Assembly: GCA_027533385.1 (NCBI GenBank)
Contig: JAPZUE010000051.1
Location: forward strand, 62,001 to 126,000
From: Rhizobium sp.
GTDB taxonomy: Bacteria > Pseudomonadota > Alphaproteobacteria > Rhizobiales > Rhizobiaceae
Length of the DNA stretch: 64,000 nt
Direction of reading: 5' to 3'
Positions 36,994 through 45,095 of this stretch are shown piece after piece (the stretch's first letter is position 1; each line of letters starts with the position of its first letter). The notes below the pieces were generated by a model, which was not told the origin of the DNA, searched no databases, and worked only from the letters and a program-made list of their open reading frames with translations. The position numbers and the translations under genes were made by a program.

Positions 36994-37317
36994 ATGAGCG
37001 TCAGGCCACCTGTTTTCCTGCTGTCATCGAAACCTGGTGAGGTGCCGACGCCGCTTGATGTGGAGCTTGCCGGCGAGAAAGCGGATGCTCTGGGCCGAGC
37101 AGGTCGCAAGGCGGAAGACGCTCTCCTGAGGCTGTCGCTCGCACGTGATCAGGGCAAGACGGACCTCGACGATCTGCTTCACGAGGCGGCAGATGCCGTA
37201 TTCGGCCTGATGGTTCAAAGGGAGCTTTGCGGCTTGCGAAACCAGGCCGACATGATCCGACGCTACGCCATCCCCGCAGATGTCATCGCCCGCGTTGGTG
37301 TCAGTCGCCGCAGATAG
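36994..37317 (+). CDS. Conserved hypothetical helical protein (107 aa)
   Basis: Soluble, mostly helical protein of 107 residues: LDVELAGEKADALGRAGRKA, EDALLRLSLARDQGKTDLDD and LLHEAADAVFGLMVQRELCG. It reminds me of a rhizobial domain of unknown function (DUF6665-like), but I am not sure. ATG 36994 is preceded by AGAAGATCTAGG. It is convergent with the RNase D gene. Confidence 0.55.
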   Translation: MSVRPPVFLLSSKPGEVPTPLDVELAGEKADALGRAGRKAEDALLRLSLARDQGKTDLDDLLHEAADAVFGLMVQRELCGLRNQADMIRRYAIPADVIARVGVSRRR

Positions 37318-37328
37318 GCGCCGAAGGA

Positions 37329-37952
37329 TCAGCTATGGGCAAAGATATCGGTTTCTTCCCAGCCGAGCAGGTCGAGCTTTGAGCGGGTGGGCAGGAAGGC
37401 GAAGCAGGCCTCGGCATGCTCGATGCGACCGTCCCGCACCAGACGCTGGGTCAGCTTGTCCCGCAGCGCGTGCAGGTGAAGGACATCGGAAGCGGCATAT
37501 TCAAGCTGGGCCTGGCTCAAGGTCTCGGCCGCCCAGTCCGAGGATTGCTGCGCCTTGGAGATATCCACCTCCAGCAGCTCCTTGAGATTGTCCTTCAGCC
37601 CATGGCGATCGGTATAGGTCCGACTGAGGCGGGAGGCGATCTTGGTGCAGAAGATGTTCGTCGTCGTCACGCCGAAGGTGTGAAAGAGTACGGCGATGTC
37701 GAACCTGCCGTAATGAAAGATCTTCTGCCGCGCGGGATCGGCAAGCATGGCTGTCAGATTGGGCGCAGCCGTCTGGCCTCTGGCGATGCGGATGACGTCG
37801 GCAGTGCCATCACCGGGAGACAGCTGGACCACGCAGAGGCGATCACGACGCGGGACGAGGCCCAGGGTCTCGGTGTCGATCGCGATTGCATCCACATAGC
37901 GCGCAGCATCTTCCGCTGCGATATCTCCCTCGTGATAGCGAATCGTCGTCAT
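37329..37952 (-). CDS. rnd: Ribonuclease D (short form)
   Basis: 3'-5' exoribonuclease of the DEDD family, acting on tRNA 3' ends in the better-studied enzymes. The 207-residue protein contains the DEDD/y residues: AIAIDTETLGL (Asp/Glu, about residues 26-28), FHYGRFDIAVLF (Asp), and the final YAASDVLHLHALRD (Tyr/Asp). It is only the catalytic domain, lacking the HRDC domains of Escherichia coli RNase D, which is the usual rhizobial short form. ATG 37952 has CCGGAGATC upstream. Confidence 0.9.
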   Translation of the reverse strand: MTTIRYHEGDIAAEDAARYVDAIAIDTETLGLVPRRDRLCVVQLSPGDGTADVIRIARGQTAAPNLTAMLADPARQKIFHYGRFDIAVLFHTFGVTTTNIFCTKIASRLSRTYTDRHGLKDNLKELLEVDISKAQQSSDWAAETLSQAQLEYAASDVLHLHALRDKLTQRLVRDGRIEHAEACFAFLPTRSKLDLLGWEETDIFAHS

Positions 37953-38274
37953 GCAGATCTCCGGAACCCACTCAAGCTTCCTGCCGCTATAGCCCAAAGC
38001 GCCTGCCGGCACCATCCTGAGGGCCCTCGCTGGCACGCTCACCGGCGAAGTTCGCAGAGGCACGAGACGGATAACAGCCTTGTGATAGGCGCATGCAGTC
38101 ATCGTAGGCAGCCCTCCTGGCTGCATATTAGATGCGCAAACGCACTTTCATTTCCCGGAAACCGCGCCGATTCGAAAGGAATCAGGGGCAATTCGCATTC
38201 ATCTGGCCGACACCACCCGACATGCCCGAGGCTAGCTATGCGCCAAACGCACTGCTGCGTTGCAACAACGGTGA
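37953..38274. other. Intergenic stretch without supported gene
   Basis: This 322-base gap between rnd and the sRNA promoter has no convincing reading frame or ribosome site. It should contain the rnd promoter (minus strand). I see no repeat or strong hairpin. Confidence 0.4.
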
Positions 38275-38303
38275 TTGGCAGGCCAAAGCGATGTGAGTAT
38301 AAC
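38275..38303 (+). promoter_or_regulatory. Strong predicted promoter of the three-hairpin sRNA
   Basis: TTGGCA (38275-38280) and TATAAC (38298-38303) are exactly 17 bases apart, each one or two bases from consensus. The predicted start near 38310 falls directly before the first hairpin. Confidence 0.75.
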
Positions 38304-38309
38304 AAAACC

Positions 38310-38431
38310 ATCGAAGCGGCGCACTCCTCCTCCCAGTGCCGCTCGGTAGGATCGGCAATACTCCTCCTCCTCCCAATTGCCGATCAAGTTTAAGAGCCTG
38401 GCGCATCCTCCTCCCGCGCCAGGCTCTTTTC
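38310..38431 (+). ncRNA. Trans-acting sRNA with three anti-Shine-Dalgarno loops (alpha-r14 / 'cuckoo' type)
   Basis: Three consecutive hairpins each expose a CCTCCTCCC loop. Hairpin 1 (38315-38343) has a 5+4 bp stem. Hairpin 2 (38350-38385) has a perfect 10-bp stem GATCGGCAAT/ATTGCCGATC. Hairpin 3 (38392-38428) has a perfect 13-bp stem AAGAGCCTGGCGC/GCGCCAGGCTCTT running into TTTT, so it doubles as terminator. No reading frame is present. The loops are complementary to the GGAGGAGG ribosome site, so the RNA could block translation start on many mRNAs. From memory, this architecture matches the alpha-r14 or 'cuckoo' sRNA family of Rhizobiales. Confidence 0.88.
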
Positions 38432-38551
38432 ATTTCAGGCCTCCTTCACTGATTATTCCTCCATGGCGCCCACGGCGGTCACTTCCGCTTGCTGCATGCG
38501 GTCGCGGGGCCATATAAGGCCTTCTGCTTGCAAGACGCTCAGGAGGCATTC

Positions 38552-39976
38552 ATGACGGTGAAGTTTGGCACAAGCGGCCTGAGGGGTCTTTCGACGGATC
38601 TGGTCGGCTCGGTATCGGCGCTTTACTCAACCGCATTCGCCCGGCACATGCTGGAGAGCGGCGCGCTGACATCAGGTGCTCCCATTGTCATTGGCCGCGA
38701 TTTTCGGCCCTCGAGCCCGGACATCTCCGCAACCATCATGGCTGCCATGAAGCGGCTCGGCCTGCATCCCATCGATTGCGGAACAATCCCGACACCGGCA
38801 CTCGCCCTTTATGGTGCCTCGATCGGCGCAGCCGGCATCATGGTGACGGGCTCCCATATTCCTGCGGATCGGAACGGTATCAAGTTCTACCGGCCCGATG
38901 GCGAGATCAACAAGGCCGATGAAGACGCAATCACCCGAATCGCGCAGGAACTCAAGGAGGATATAGAGGCCAACAGGGTCGAGGCGGGATCCGGCGATGA
39001 TCGCGAAGCGGATGCCACCCGGCTCTTCATCGACCGCAATCTCGGCATCCTTGCGCCCGACGCCCTGAAGGGCAAGCGAATCGGGATCTACCAGCACAGT
39101 TCCGTCGCCCGGGACATGCTGGTCACCGTCTTCGAACAGTGTGGCGCGACCGTGTTTCCACTGGGGCGCTCGGAAGAGTTCATCCCCGTCGATACGGAAG
39201 CCGTCTCGGCTGATACCGTGGCGCAACTCGCCAAATGGACGGACGAGCTTGCACTGGATGCGGTGCTCTCGACCGATGGGGACGGAGATCGGCCGCTGGT
39301 GGCCGACGAACACGGCGTGCCGCTGCGTGGTGACCTGCTCGGCTTGATCGTTTCGCGGTTCCTCGGCGCAAAGGTCGTCGCCACGCCTGTCACGTCGAAT
39401 TCCGGTCTGGAACAGGACGGGGGCTTTGCCGTTCGCCGCACCCGCGTCGGCTCACCTTTTGTCATTGCCGCGATGGAAGAGGCGCTTGCGGCCGGCGAGA
39501 GAAGCGTGCTGGGCTTCGAGGCGAATGGCGGCCTGATGCTCGGTTCCGATTTCACCCTCGGCGAGAAAGCGATCACGGCGCTTCCGACCCGGGACAGTTT
39601 CCTGCCAGCACTGGCGGTGCTCGGAACCGCCGCCAAACGGGGACTGTCGCTCTCGCAGCTGGTCGAGGATTTCAGTCTGCCCGTGGCGCTCAGCGATCGT
39701 CTGGAGAATTATGCCAGCGAGCGCAGCACCTCGCTGATGGCGCATCTGAGGGCTTCGCGGGAACAGTTGTCCGCATTTCTCGCCCCGCTTGGCGAGGTGG
39801 CGACGGTGAGCGATATCGACGGGCTGCGCGTGACGCTGGCCGATGGTCGCGTCATCCATTTCCGTCCATCGGGCAATGCCCCGGAAATGCGCTGCTATGT
39901 CGAGGCGGCAGACAAGGCGAGTGCTGCCTCGCTCCTGGAAGAGGGGCTTTCGCTGCTGGGGCGCTGGTCGGTCTGA
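38552..39976 (+). CDS. Phosphomannomutase / phosphohexomutase
   Basis: Interconverts mannose (or glucose) 6- and 1-phosphate for surface polysaccharide precursors. The 474-residue protein has the four family sites: catalytic Ser in MVTGSHIPADRNG (about residue 101), metal loop STDGDGDRPL (about 245), sugar site EANGG, and phosphate site RPSGNAPEMR. It resembles the NoeK/phosphomannomutase group of rhizobia, though PMM versus PGM specificity cannot be decided here. ATG 38552 has AGGAGG 7 bases upstream. Confidence 0.88.
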   Translation: MTVKFGTSGLRGLSTDLVGSVSALYSTAFARHMLESGALTSGAPIVIGRDFRPSSPDISATIMAAMKRLGLHPIDCGTIPTPALALYGASIGAAGIMVTGSHIPADRNGIKFYRPDGEINKADEDAITRIAQELKEDIEANRVEAGSGDDREADATRLFIDRNLGILAPDALKGKRIGIYQHSSVARDMLVTVFEQCGATVFPLGRSEEFIPVDTEAVSADTVAQLAKWTDELALDAVLSTDGDGDRPLVADEHGVPLRGDLLGLIVSRFLGAKVVATPVTSNSGLEQDGGFAVRRTRVGSPFVIAAMEEALAAGERSVLGFEANGGLMLGSDFTLGEKAITALPTRDSFLPALAVLGTAAKRGLSLSQLVEDFSLPVALSDRLENYASERSTSLMAHLRASREQLSAFLAPLGEVATVSDIDGLRVTLADGRVIHFRPSGNAPEMRCYVEAADKASAASLLEEGLSLLGRWSV

Positions 39977-40001
39977 ACCATAGGAGATCCTGCGGCGTAT
40001 T
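39974..40001 (+). promoter_or_regulatory. Sigma-E (ECF11/RpoE-ChrR) type promoter for the short-chain dehydrogenase
   Basis: TGAACC (39974-39979), 16 bases, CGTATT (39996-40001). It has the same architecture as the two elements at 44329-44410 and is close to the TGATCC-N-CGTA pattern known for sigma-E of Rhodobacter sphaeroides. The -35 element overlaps the TGA stop of the phosphomannomutase. Confidence 0.6.
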
Positions 40002-40027
40002 GGTCATAACAGAACCAAGAGGATGTC

Positions 40028-40780
40028 ATGACCAAAATCGCCTGGATTACCGGTTCCAGCACCGGCATCGGTCGCGCACTTGCCGAACGGCTTGTGCGTG
40101 ACGGATATCGTGTCGCCGTCAGTGCGCGCAGTGAAGAAGGCCTTGCGACGATTGCCGCGAGCCATCCCGGCAAGGTGGGCGTTTATCCGCTCGACGTCAC
40201 GCAGCCCGATGCCGTGAAGCAGGTGTTTCAGCGGATCGAGAGCGAGATGGGTCCTGTCGATCTCGCCGTTTTTGCCGCCGGTTCCTACACGCGCGATTAC
40301 GCAGAGGATTTCGACAGCGCACGCACGCGCCAGATGTTCGAATTGAACGTGCTGGCGACGGCGTCGTGCCTGGAAACCGTCATGCCGGCCATGATAGCCC
40401 GCCGCCGCGGCCATATCGCGGTCGTCGCTTCGGTTTCCGGCTATGTCGGCCTGCCGGGTGCTGCGACCTATGGAGCGACCAAGGCAGCACTCAACGTCAT
40501 GTGCGAGGCGCTCTATCCCGAGCTGGAGCGGCATGGCGTCAAGATGACCATCATCAACCCGGGCTTCGTGGATACGCCGCTGACGAAGAAGAACGATTTT
40601 CCGATGCCGTTCCTGATTTCTTCGAAAGAAGCCGCAGACACCATCGCCAGGGGGCTGGAAAAGGGCAAGTTCGAGATCATCTTCCCGTGGAAGATGGCGC
40701 TGGCGATCCGGTTTCTGCACGCCCTGCCGCACGGCCTGCGCTTTGCACTGACGCGCAAGATGCTCCGGCCCAAGCCGTGA
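40028..40780 (+). CDS. Short-chain dehydrogenase/reductase
   Basis: NAD(P)-dependent oxidoreductase, substrate unknown. The 250-residue protein has the Rossmann motif ITGSSTGIG (about residues 7-15), the catalytic YGATK (Tyr and Lys about 156 and 160) after a Ser in ASVSGYVG, and NPGFVDTPL. The C-terminal part is basic and hydrophobic (KMALAIRFLHALPHGLRFAL), suggesting membrane association. ATG 40028 is preceded by AGAGGA. A sigma-E-type promoter upstream ties it to the stress cluster at 40921-46216. Confidence 0.9.
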   Translation: MTKIAWITGSSTGIGRALAERLVRDGYRVAVSARSEEGLATIAASHPGKVGVYPLDVTQPDAVKQVFQRIESEMGPVDLAVFAAGSYTRDYAEDFDSARTRQMFELNVLATASCLETVMPAMIARRRGHIAVVASVSGYVGLPGAATYGATKAALNVMCEALYPELERHGVKMTIINPGFVDTPLTKKNDFPMPFLISSKEAADTIARGLEKGKFEIIFPWKMALAIRFLHALPHGLRFALTRKMLRPKP

Positions 40781-40784
40781 GCTA

Positions 40785-40890
40785 CTGCATAATTCCTTAA
40801 ATCGGAATCGATTTAAGGTGAAAATTATGCAGCAGATATAAAGCGCTACAGCGAACCTTTGTGCGCCATGTTTGGCGCACGGCGCTGTAG
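40785..40890. repeat. Palindromic intergenic repeat element (RIME-like)
   Basis: Two nested inverted repeats: CTGCATAATT (40785-40794) with AATTATGCAG (40823-40832), enclosing CCTTAAATCG/CGATTTAAGG; then CTACAGCG (40846-40853) with CGCTGTAG (40883-40890), enclosing GTGCGCC/GGCGCAC. From memory, this two-palindrome design is a dispersed repeat in rhizobial genomes. It lies between convergent genes and is AT-rich compared with its surroundings. Confidence 0.7.
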
Positions 40891-40920
40891 AACGTCGACA
40901 TCCTCACACGTGGCTTATGT

Positions 40921-42138
40921 TCAGGCTGGCTTGTCCAGCCTGAACTGTACGACGTCGATGCGACCAAAGCGGAAGCCAACTGCGCAATAATGCAGATAAA
41001 GCCGCCACATGCGGTAGAAGCGGCGATCGAAGCCGAGCGGCTCGATCTTCTGCCAGTTGGCGGTGAACGCGCTGTCCCAGGCGATCAGCGTCCGGTCATA
41101 GTCGCGACCGAACCGGAAGCGATCTCCAACGGCCAGTCCTGCAGCCTCAGCATCCCGTTCGAAGACGGTCACGGACGGGAGCATGCCGCCCGGGAAGATG
41201 TAGGTCTGGATGAAATCGGCACTGCGGCGATAGTAGTCGAAGCGGCTTTCATCAATGGTGATCGTCTGGATCAGCGCCTGGCCGCCCGAGACGAGGCGTT
41301 CCTGTACGGTCTTGAAATAGACCGGCCAGTTTTCTTCGCCAACGGCCTCGAACATCTCGATCGATACAATCTTGTCGTATTGCCCGCGGCAGTCGCGATA
41401 GTCTTCAAGGCGGATGTCAACGCGGTCGGCGAAACCCGCCTTTTCCAAGCGCTCACGGGCAAACTTCGCCTGCTCGGTGGACAGGGTCAGGCAGGTGACC
41501 CGACAGCCGGTCTTGCGGATCGCGTGTTCGGCAAAGCCGCCCCAGCCACAGCCGATTTCCAGCACATGATCATCCGGACCGATCTTCAACTCCTCGACGA
41601 TGCGGGCGTATTTGGCTTCCTGTGCATCGGCGAGCGTCATACCCGGCTGGCTGTAGAGCGCCGACGAATAGGTCATGGTCAGGTCGAGCCAGAGACCGTA
41701 AAAGGCGTTTCCGAGATCGTAGTGATAGGCGATGTTACGCCGGCTACCCTTCTTCGAATTGCGGCGCAGCTTGTGGCGCAGTCGGGCGAGCGCCATGAAG
41801 ATCGACGAAGAGGCGAGCACGCGGCCGAGCTGCGGCTCGTTGGCGAGAGCCAGTTCGAGCACCGCGCCGATATCGGGTGAATCCAGATCCCCATCCATGA
41901 AGGACTGGGCAAATCCCAGGGTCCCGCTCGTCAGTATCCGCAGGACCGGGCTCGTATTGCGGACGCAGAGCACGGCATTGGGGCCGGGCGTCGCGCCGAT
42001 GGCGACATGTTCGCCATAACCTTCGAACTGCAGGGTCAGCCGGCCGACGGCAATGCGGTCGGCCCAGCGACACATCATCCGCTGCCAGAATGTGAGAGAG
42101 CTAACGACAGGGTGCATTTCCTGTTCAGCGTGACTCAT
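40921..42138 (-). CDS. cfa: Cyclopropane-fatty-acid-phospholipid synthase family methyltransferase
   Basis: SAM-dependent enzyme that methylates or cyclopropanates the double bond of membrane phospholipid acyl chains. The 405-residue protein has the CFA layout: N-terminal lipid-binding domain (1-130), YHYDLGNAFYGLWLD, SAM motif VLEIGCGWGGFAEHA (about residue 180), LTLSTEQAKFARERL, and QTYIFPGGMLPS. Its ATG overlaps the upstream DUF1365 stop by 4 bases. The linkage with DUF1365, an FAD oxidoreductase and rpoE-chrR resembles the Rhodobacter sigma-E lipid genes, where a CFA-like enzyme (UfaM) starts furan fatty acid synthesis. Confidence 0.92.
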   Translation of the reverse strand: MSHAEQEMHPVVSSLTFWQRMMCRWADRIAVGRLTLQFEGYGEHVAIGATPGPNAVLCVRNTSPVLRILTSGTLGFAQSFMDGDLDSPDIGAVLELALANEPQLGRVLASSSIFMALARLRHKLRRNSKKGSRRNIAYHYDLGNAFYGLWLDLTMTYSSALYSQPGMTLADAQEAKYARIVEELKIGPDDHVLEIGCGWGGFAEHAIRKTGCRVTCLTLSTEQAKFARERLEKAGFADRVDIRLEDYRDCRGQYDKIVSIEMFEAVGEENWPVYFKTVQERLVSGGQALIQTITIDESRFDYYRRSADFIQTYIFPGGMLPSVTVFERDAEAAGLAVGDRFRFGRDYDRTLIAWDSAFTANWQKIEPLGFDRRFYRMWRLYLHYCAVGFRFGRIDVVQFRLDKPA

Positions 42139-42929
42139 GACTTGTTCATCCCATTCTGCACAACGATCGTGGAGGCTATTCTGGCTGCGGCTGGCTTGTG
42201 TCGATAGATCGGAACTCCCTTCCACCAGAGCTTCAGCGCCTCCCAGTGAATGCCCCCCATCACCTTGAGGGTCATCAAAGGATACTTCAGCACCATGTGC
42301 AACAAGCCTTTGTCTGACAAAGGACGGCGCCTGCCGGAAAAAGTTGCAAACAAAAGCGGGCCTTCCGGATCATTTTCGCCAATGTTGATGGCCACGTCGT
42401 CCGAAGGCGGGCTGATGCGGAAATTGTATTCGCAGTTCATCGGCATGAAGGGGGAAACATACATTTCCTTGGCGCAACGGTGCCGCAGGATCGCACCACC
42501 ATCGGCCTTCACGGGGATCACATAGGTGTGGCGCTCGTTGAAGGTGTTGCAGACCTCGTAAAGCACGGCTTCGAGGGCGCCATCTGCGCGGTAGCAGAAA
42601 TAAACGGTCAGCGGGTTGAAGACGTAGCCTAGGATCCGCGGATAGCAGAGCATGCGGATCTTCCAATCCGTGGCTTTCAGACCCGCCGCCGAAAGTCGCT
42701 CTTCCACCCAGTTGCGGAGCTCGCCGGGCCGGCCATTGCCGTGGTCGACGTCATGCACGGAATAGAGGGCTGCCCGGTTATAACCAAACAGCCGCATGCG
42801 TCCGTTCAGCTCCTCAATTTCGTCGAGATCGACGAGCAGCGAGAAGACGCTGTAGCGCAGGCTGTGCTTCTTCGGCCGGCTGCGGACATGCAGCACATGC
42901 CCGGCATAGATTGCGGAATTCAGGGTCAT
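42135..42929 (-). CDS. DUF1365 family protein
   Basis: Member of DUF1365, a family of unknown biochemical role nearly always encoded with a CFA-synthase-like methyltransferase and an FAD oxidoreductase. The 264-residue protein shows the family pattern IYAGHVLHVRSRPKKHSLRY near the start, LCYPRILGYVFNPLTVYFCY (about residues 94-113), EVCNTFNERHTYVIP and a Cys/His-containing CAKEMYVSPFMPM. No signal peptide. ATGA overlaps on both sides (42135-42138 and 42926-42929) show tight translational coupling of the three genes. Confidence 0.9.
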   Translation of the reverse strand: MTLNSAIYAGHVLHVRSRPKKHSLRYSVFSLLVDLDEIEELNGRMRLFGYNRAALYSVHDVDHGNGRPGELRNWVEERLSAAGLKATDWKIRMLCYPRILGYVFNPLTVYFCYRADGALEAVLYEVCNTFNERHTYVIPVKADGGAILRHRCAKEMYVSPFMPMNCEYNFRISPPSDDVAINIGENDPEGPLLFATFSGRRRPLSDKGLLHMVLKYPLMTLKVMGGIHWEALKLWWKGVPIYRHKPAAARIASTIVVQNGMNKS

Positions 42930-44284
42930 TCCGCAGCCTCGAGCTGGCGGCTGATGACGATGCGGCCAGACTCGTTGGGAACCGACCAGGGACGACGGAC
43001 ACCACCGAGAGCCTCCGCCACGGCCAAGCCGGCCTGCAGCCCATCCTCGTGGAAGCCACTGCCGAAATAGGCGCCGCAGAACCATGTCTTGCGACGTCCC
43101 TGCAGCCCCCAGATCCGGCGCTGCGCGCGAATGGCCGCAACGTCGAACAGCGGATGTTCATAGTTGAAGGTCTTGATGATCTTCGACGGATCGATCGGGC
43201 GGCATGGATTCAAGGTGACGAAGAGCGGGGTTGCCGGATCGAGCGACTGAAGCTTGTTCATCCAGTAGGTCACGCAAAGGGTTTCGCTGGCATCGGCCTG
43301 TGTTTCGGCCACGTAGTTCCAGCTCGACCACACGGCCTTGCGCTTCGGCATCAGCCGCTCGTCCGAATGCAACACGGCCAGGTTCGGCGTGTACTGGAAG
43401 GATTCCAGGATCTCACGCTCTTCGCTGTCTGCATCTTCGAGAAGGTCGATGCTCTGGTTGGCGTGGGTGGCAAGCACAATCTCGTCAAAAGTTTCGACAT
43501 GTCCATGCACATCGGTCACCTCAACGCCGGAGATCCCGCGCCGAACACCGGTCACTGCGGTTCCGAGGCGAACTTCGCCGCTGAAATCGGCGAGAATGCG
43601 GGCAACATATTCACGGCTGCCGCCCTTCACGGTCCTCCAGCGCGGGCGATCCTTGAGCACCAGCAAGCCATGGTTGGCGAAGAAGCGAATGAAGGCATGC
43701 AGCGGATAGAGCCGCATTTCGGACGCCGTCGTCGACCAGATGGCCGCGCCCATCGGCAAAAGATGATCCTCCACAAAGGAGGGCGCATAGTTGGCGGAGG
43801 CGAGATAATCGCCGAGCGAAACACCTTCGAGTTCCGGTCGTTCGAGAAGACCGGGAGCTTCCTTGTAGAAGCGAAGAATGTCCTTCACCATGCGCCAGAA
43901 GCGTGGGCGGAAGATGTTCGACTTCTGGCCCATCAGGCCGGACAGGCCGGAGCCGGAATATTCAAAGGCTCCATCGCCGAGCGAAGCGGCAAAGGACATG
44001 TTCGACGGCAGTGTCGGGACGTTGAGCTGCTCGAACAGTTTCACCAGATTGGGATAGTTCCGGTCATTGTAGACGATGAAACCGGTATCGACGGGAATAT
44101 CCTTGCTGGCCCCGGGCGCAAGCACCGTGTTGGAATGGCCACCTGGACGGTTTTCCGTTTCGTAAAGGACGACATCGACACTTTTCGAGAGCAGCCACGC
44201 ACAAGAAAGACCCGAAATTCCCGAACCGACGACCGCGATCCTGCGTTTACCGCCGATTGCGGCCTTCGTAATACCAGTGTCCAT
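42926..44284 (-). CDS. FAD-dependent oxidoreductase (amine-oxidase fold)
   Basis: Flavoprotein of the amine-oxidase/desaturase-like family. The 452-residue product has the dinucleotide-binding motif IAVVGSGISGLSCAWLL (about residues 14-30) followed by YETENRPGGHSNTV, and a C-terminal FAD contact region AYFGSGFHEDGLQAGLAVAEAL. It probably acts on membrane lipids together with the DUF1365 and CFA-like proteins; in the furan fatty acid pathway of Rhodobacter an oxidoreductase-type desaturase (UfaD) has this role, which is inference here. ATG 44284 is chosen (GGGCGG upstream); 44314 is possible. Confidence 0.88.
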   Translation of the reverse strand: MDTGITKAAIGGKRRIAVVGSGISGLSCAWLLSKSVDVVLYETENRPGGHSNTVLAPGASKDIPVDTGFIVYNDRNYPNLVKLFEQLNVPTLPSNMSFAASLGDGAFEYSGSGLSGLMGQKSNIFRPRFWRMVKDILRFYKEAPGLLERPELEGVSLGDYLASANYAPSFVEDHLLPMGAAIWSTTASEMRLYPLHAFIRFFANHGLLVLKDRPRWRTVKGGSREYVARILADFSGEVRLGTAVTGVRRGISGVEVTDVHGHVETFDEIVLATHANQSIDLLEDADSEEREILESFQYTPNLAVLHSDERLMPKRKAVWSSWNYVAETQADASETLCVTYWMNKLQSLDPATPLFVTLNPCRPIDPSKIIKTFNYEHPLFDVAAIRAQRRIWGLQGRRKTWFCGAYFGSGFHEDGLQAGLAVAEALGGVRRPWSVPNESGRIVISRQLEAAE

Positions 44285-44328
44285 TATCCGCCCTTTATCA
44301 AGTGTTCCATCCAATGGAATTGTCTTGG

Positions 44329-44356
44329 ATTACGCAAGGCAATTCTCAATGGATCG
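44329..44356 (-). promoter_or_regulatory. Sigma-E type promoter of the oxidoreductase-DUF1365-cfa operon
   Basis: On the minus strand CGATCC (44351-44356), 16 bases, CGTAAT (44329-44334), about 45 bases before the oxidoreductase ATG. It has the same spacing as the forward element at 44383-44410. Confidence 0.65.
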
Positions 44357-44382
44357 ATGCTCGCGAATAAATTCACATTTGG

Positions 44383-44410
44383 TGATCCGGTCGAAGGGCA
44401 ACGCCGTAGA
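44383..44410 (+). promoter_or_regulatory. Sigma-E type autoregulatory promoter of rpoE-chrR
   Basis: TGATCC (44383-44388), 16 bases, CGTAGA (44405-44410). TGATCC is the known -35 element of the R. sphaeroides RpoE regulon. The predicted start near 44417 leaves a leader of about 110 bases to rpoE. Confidence 0.7.
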
Positions 44411-44525
44411 CCACTCCATGATGAACGCGATACACATCTCGGCAGATGCGTGCCACAATGACCCCGGGCGGACTGCACGGCAACAGGTCGTTGCGCCGCT
44501 CAAACGAGGGAAAAAAAGCGTTTCG

Positions 44526-45095
44526 ATGACCGAGTCGGTGGAAGAACTGGACCAGCGTAATTTCTCGCAGCTTCTGGCCGCCGTTGGCCGCGACAGAGAC
44601 ATCGAGGCCTTCGAGACGCTCTTTAAGTATTATGGTCCGAAAGTGCGTGCCTACATGGCAAAGCTTGCCCGAGATGGACAGGCGGCCGAGGAATTGATGC
44701 AGGAGACCATGCTGGCGGTCTGGAACAAGGCGGAGCAGTTCGACCCGACGCGAGGGAATGTCTCCAGCTGGATCTTCACCATCGCCCGCAATCAGCGCAT
44801 CGATGCGTTCCGACGCGAAAGACGACCGACCTTTGATCCGTCCGATCCGGCCTTCGTGCCCGACGACGTTCCGCCGGCCGATGTCGAATTCGAAGGCAAG
44901 CAAGAGGCAGATCGCCTCCGGCGTGCCATGGAAACCCTACCACCCGAACAGCTCGAACTCCTCAAAATGTCGTTTTACAGAGAAGCATCCCACAGCACGA
45001 TCGCAGCCGAACTCGGGCTGCCTATGGGAACCGTGAAATCGCGCATTCGCCTCGCCTTTGCGAAGCTGCGCGCAGCATTGGAGGAGCGCGCATGA
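44526..45095 (+). CDS. rpoE: ECF sigma factor RpoE (ChrR-associated, singlet-oxygen type)
   Basis: Alternative sigma factor released by singlet oxygen or organic peroxide. The 189-residue protein has region 2 (AEELMQETMLAVWNKAEQFD ... WIFTIARNQRIDAFRRERR, about residues 55-100) and region 4 (LPPEQLELLKMSFYREASHS ... LPMGTVKSRIRLAFAKLR, about 135-185). The start ATG 44526 (MTESVEELDQRNF) fits family length although the ribosome site is poor. Its TGA overlaps the chrR ATG (ATGA), the normal pairing of sigma and anti-sigma. Confidence 0.92.
   Translation: MTESVEELDQRNFSQLLAAVGRDRDIEAFETLFKYYGPKVRAYMAKLARDGQAAEELMQETMLAVWNKAEQFDPTRGNVSSWIFTIARNQRIDAFRRERRPTFDPSDPAFVPDDVPPADVEFEGKQEADRLRRAMETLPPEQLELLKMSFYREASHSTIAAELGLPMGTVKSRIRLAFAKLRAALEERA

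Noticed and set aside
42911..44461. A 516-codon open frame on the plus strand opposite the FAD oxidoreductase
   Set aside because: Antisense shadow that also covers the divergent promoter region; the minus strand has the Rossmann motif.
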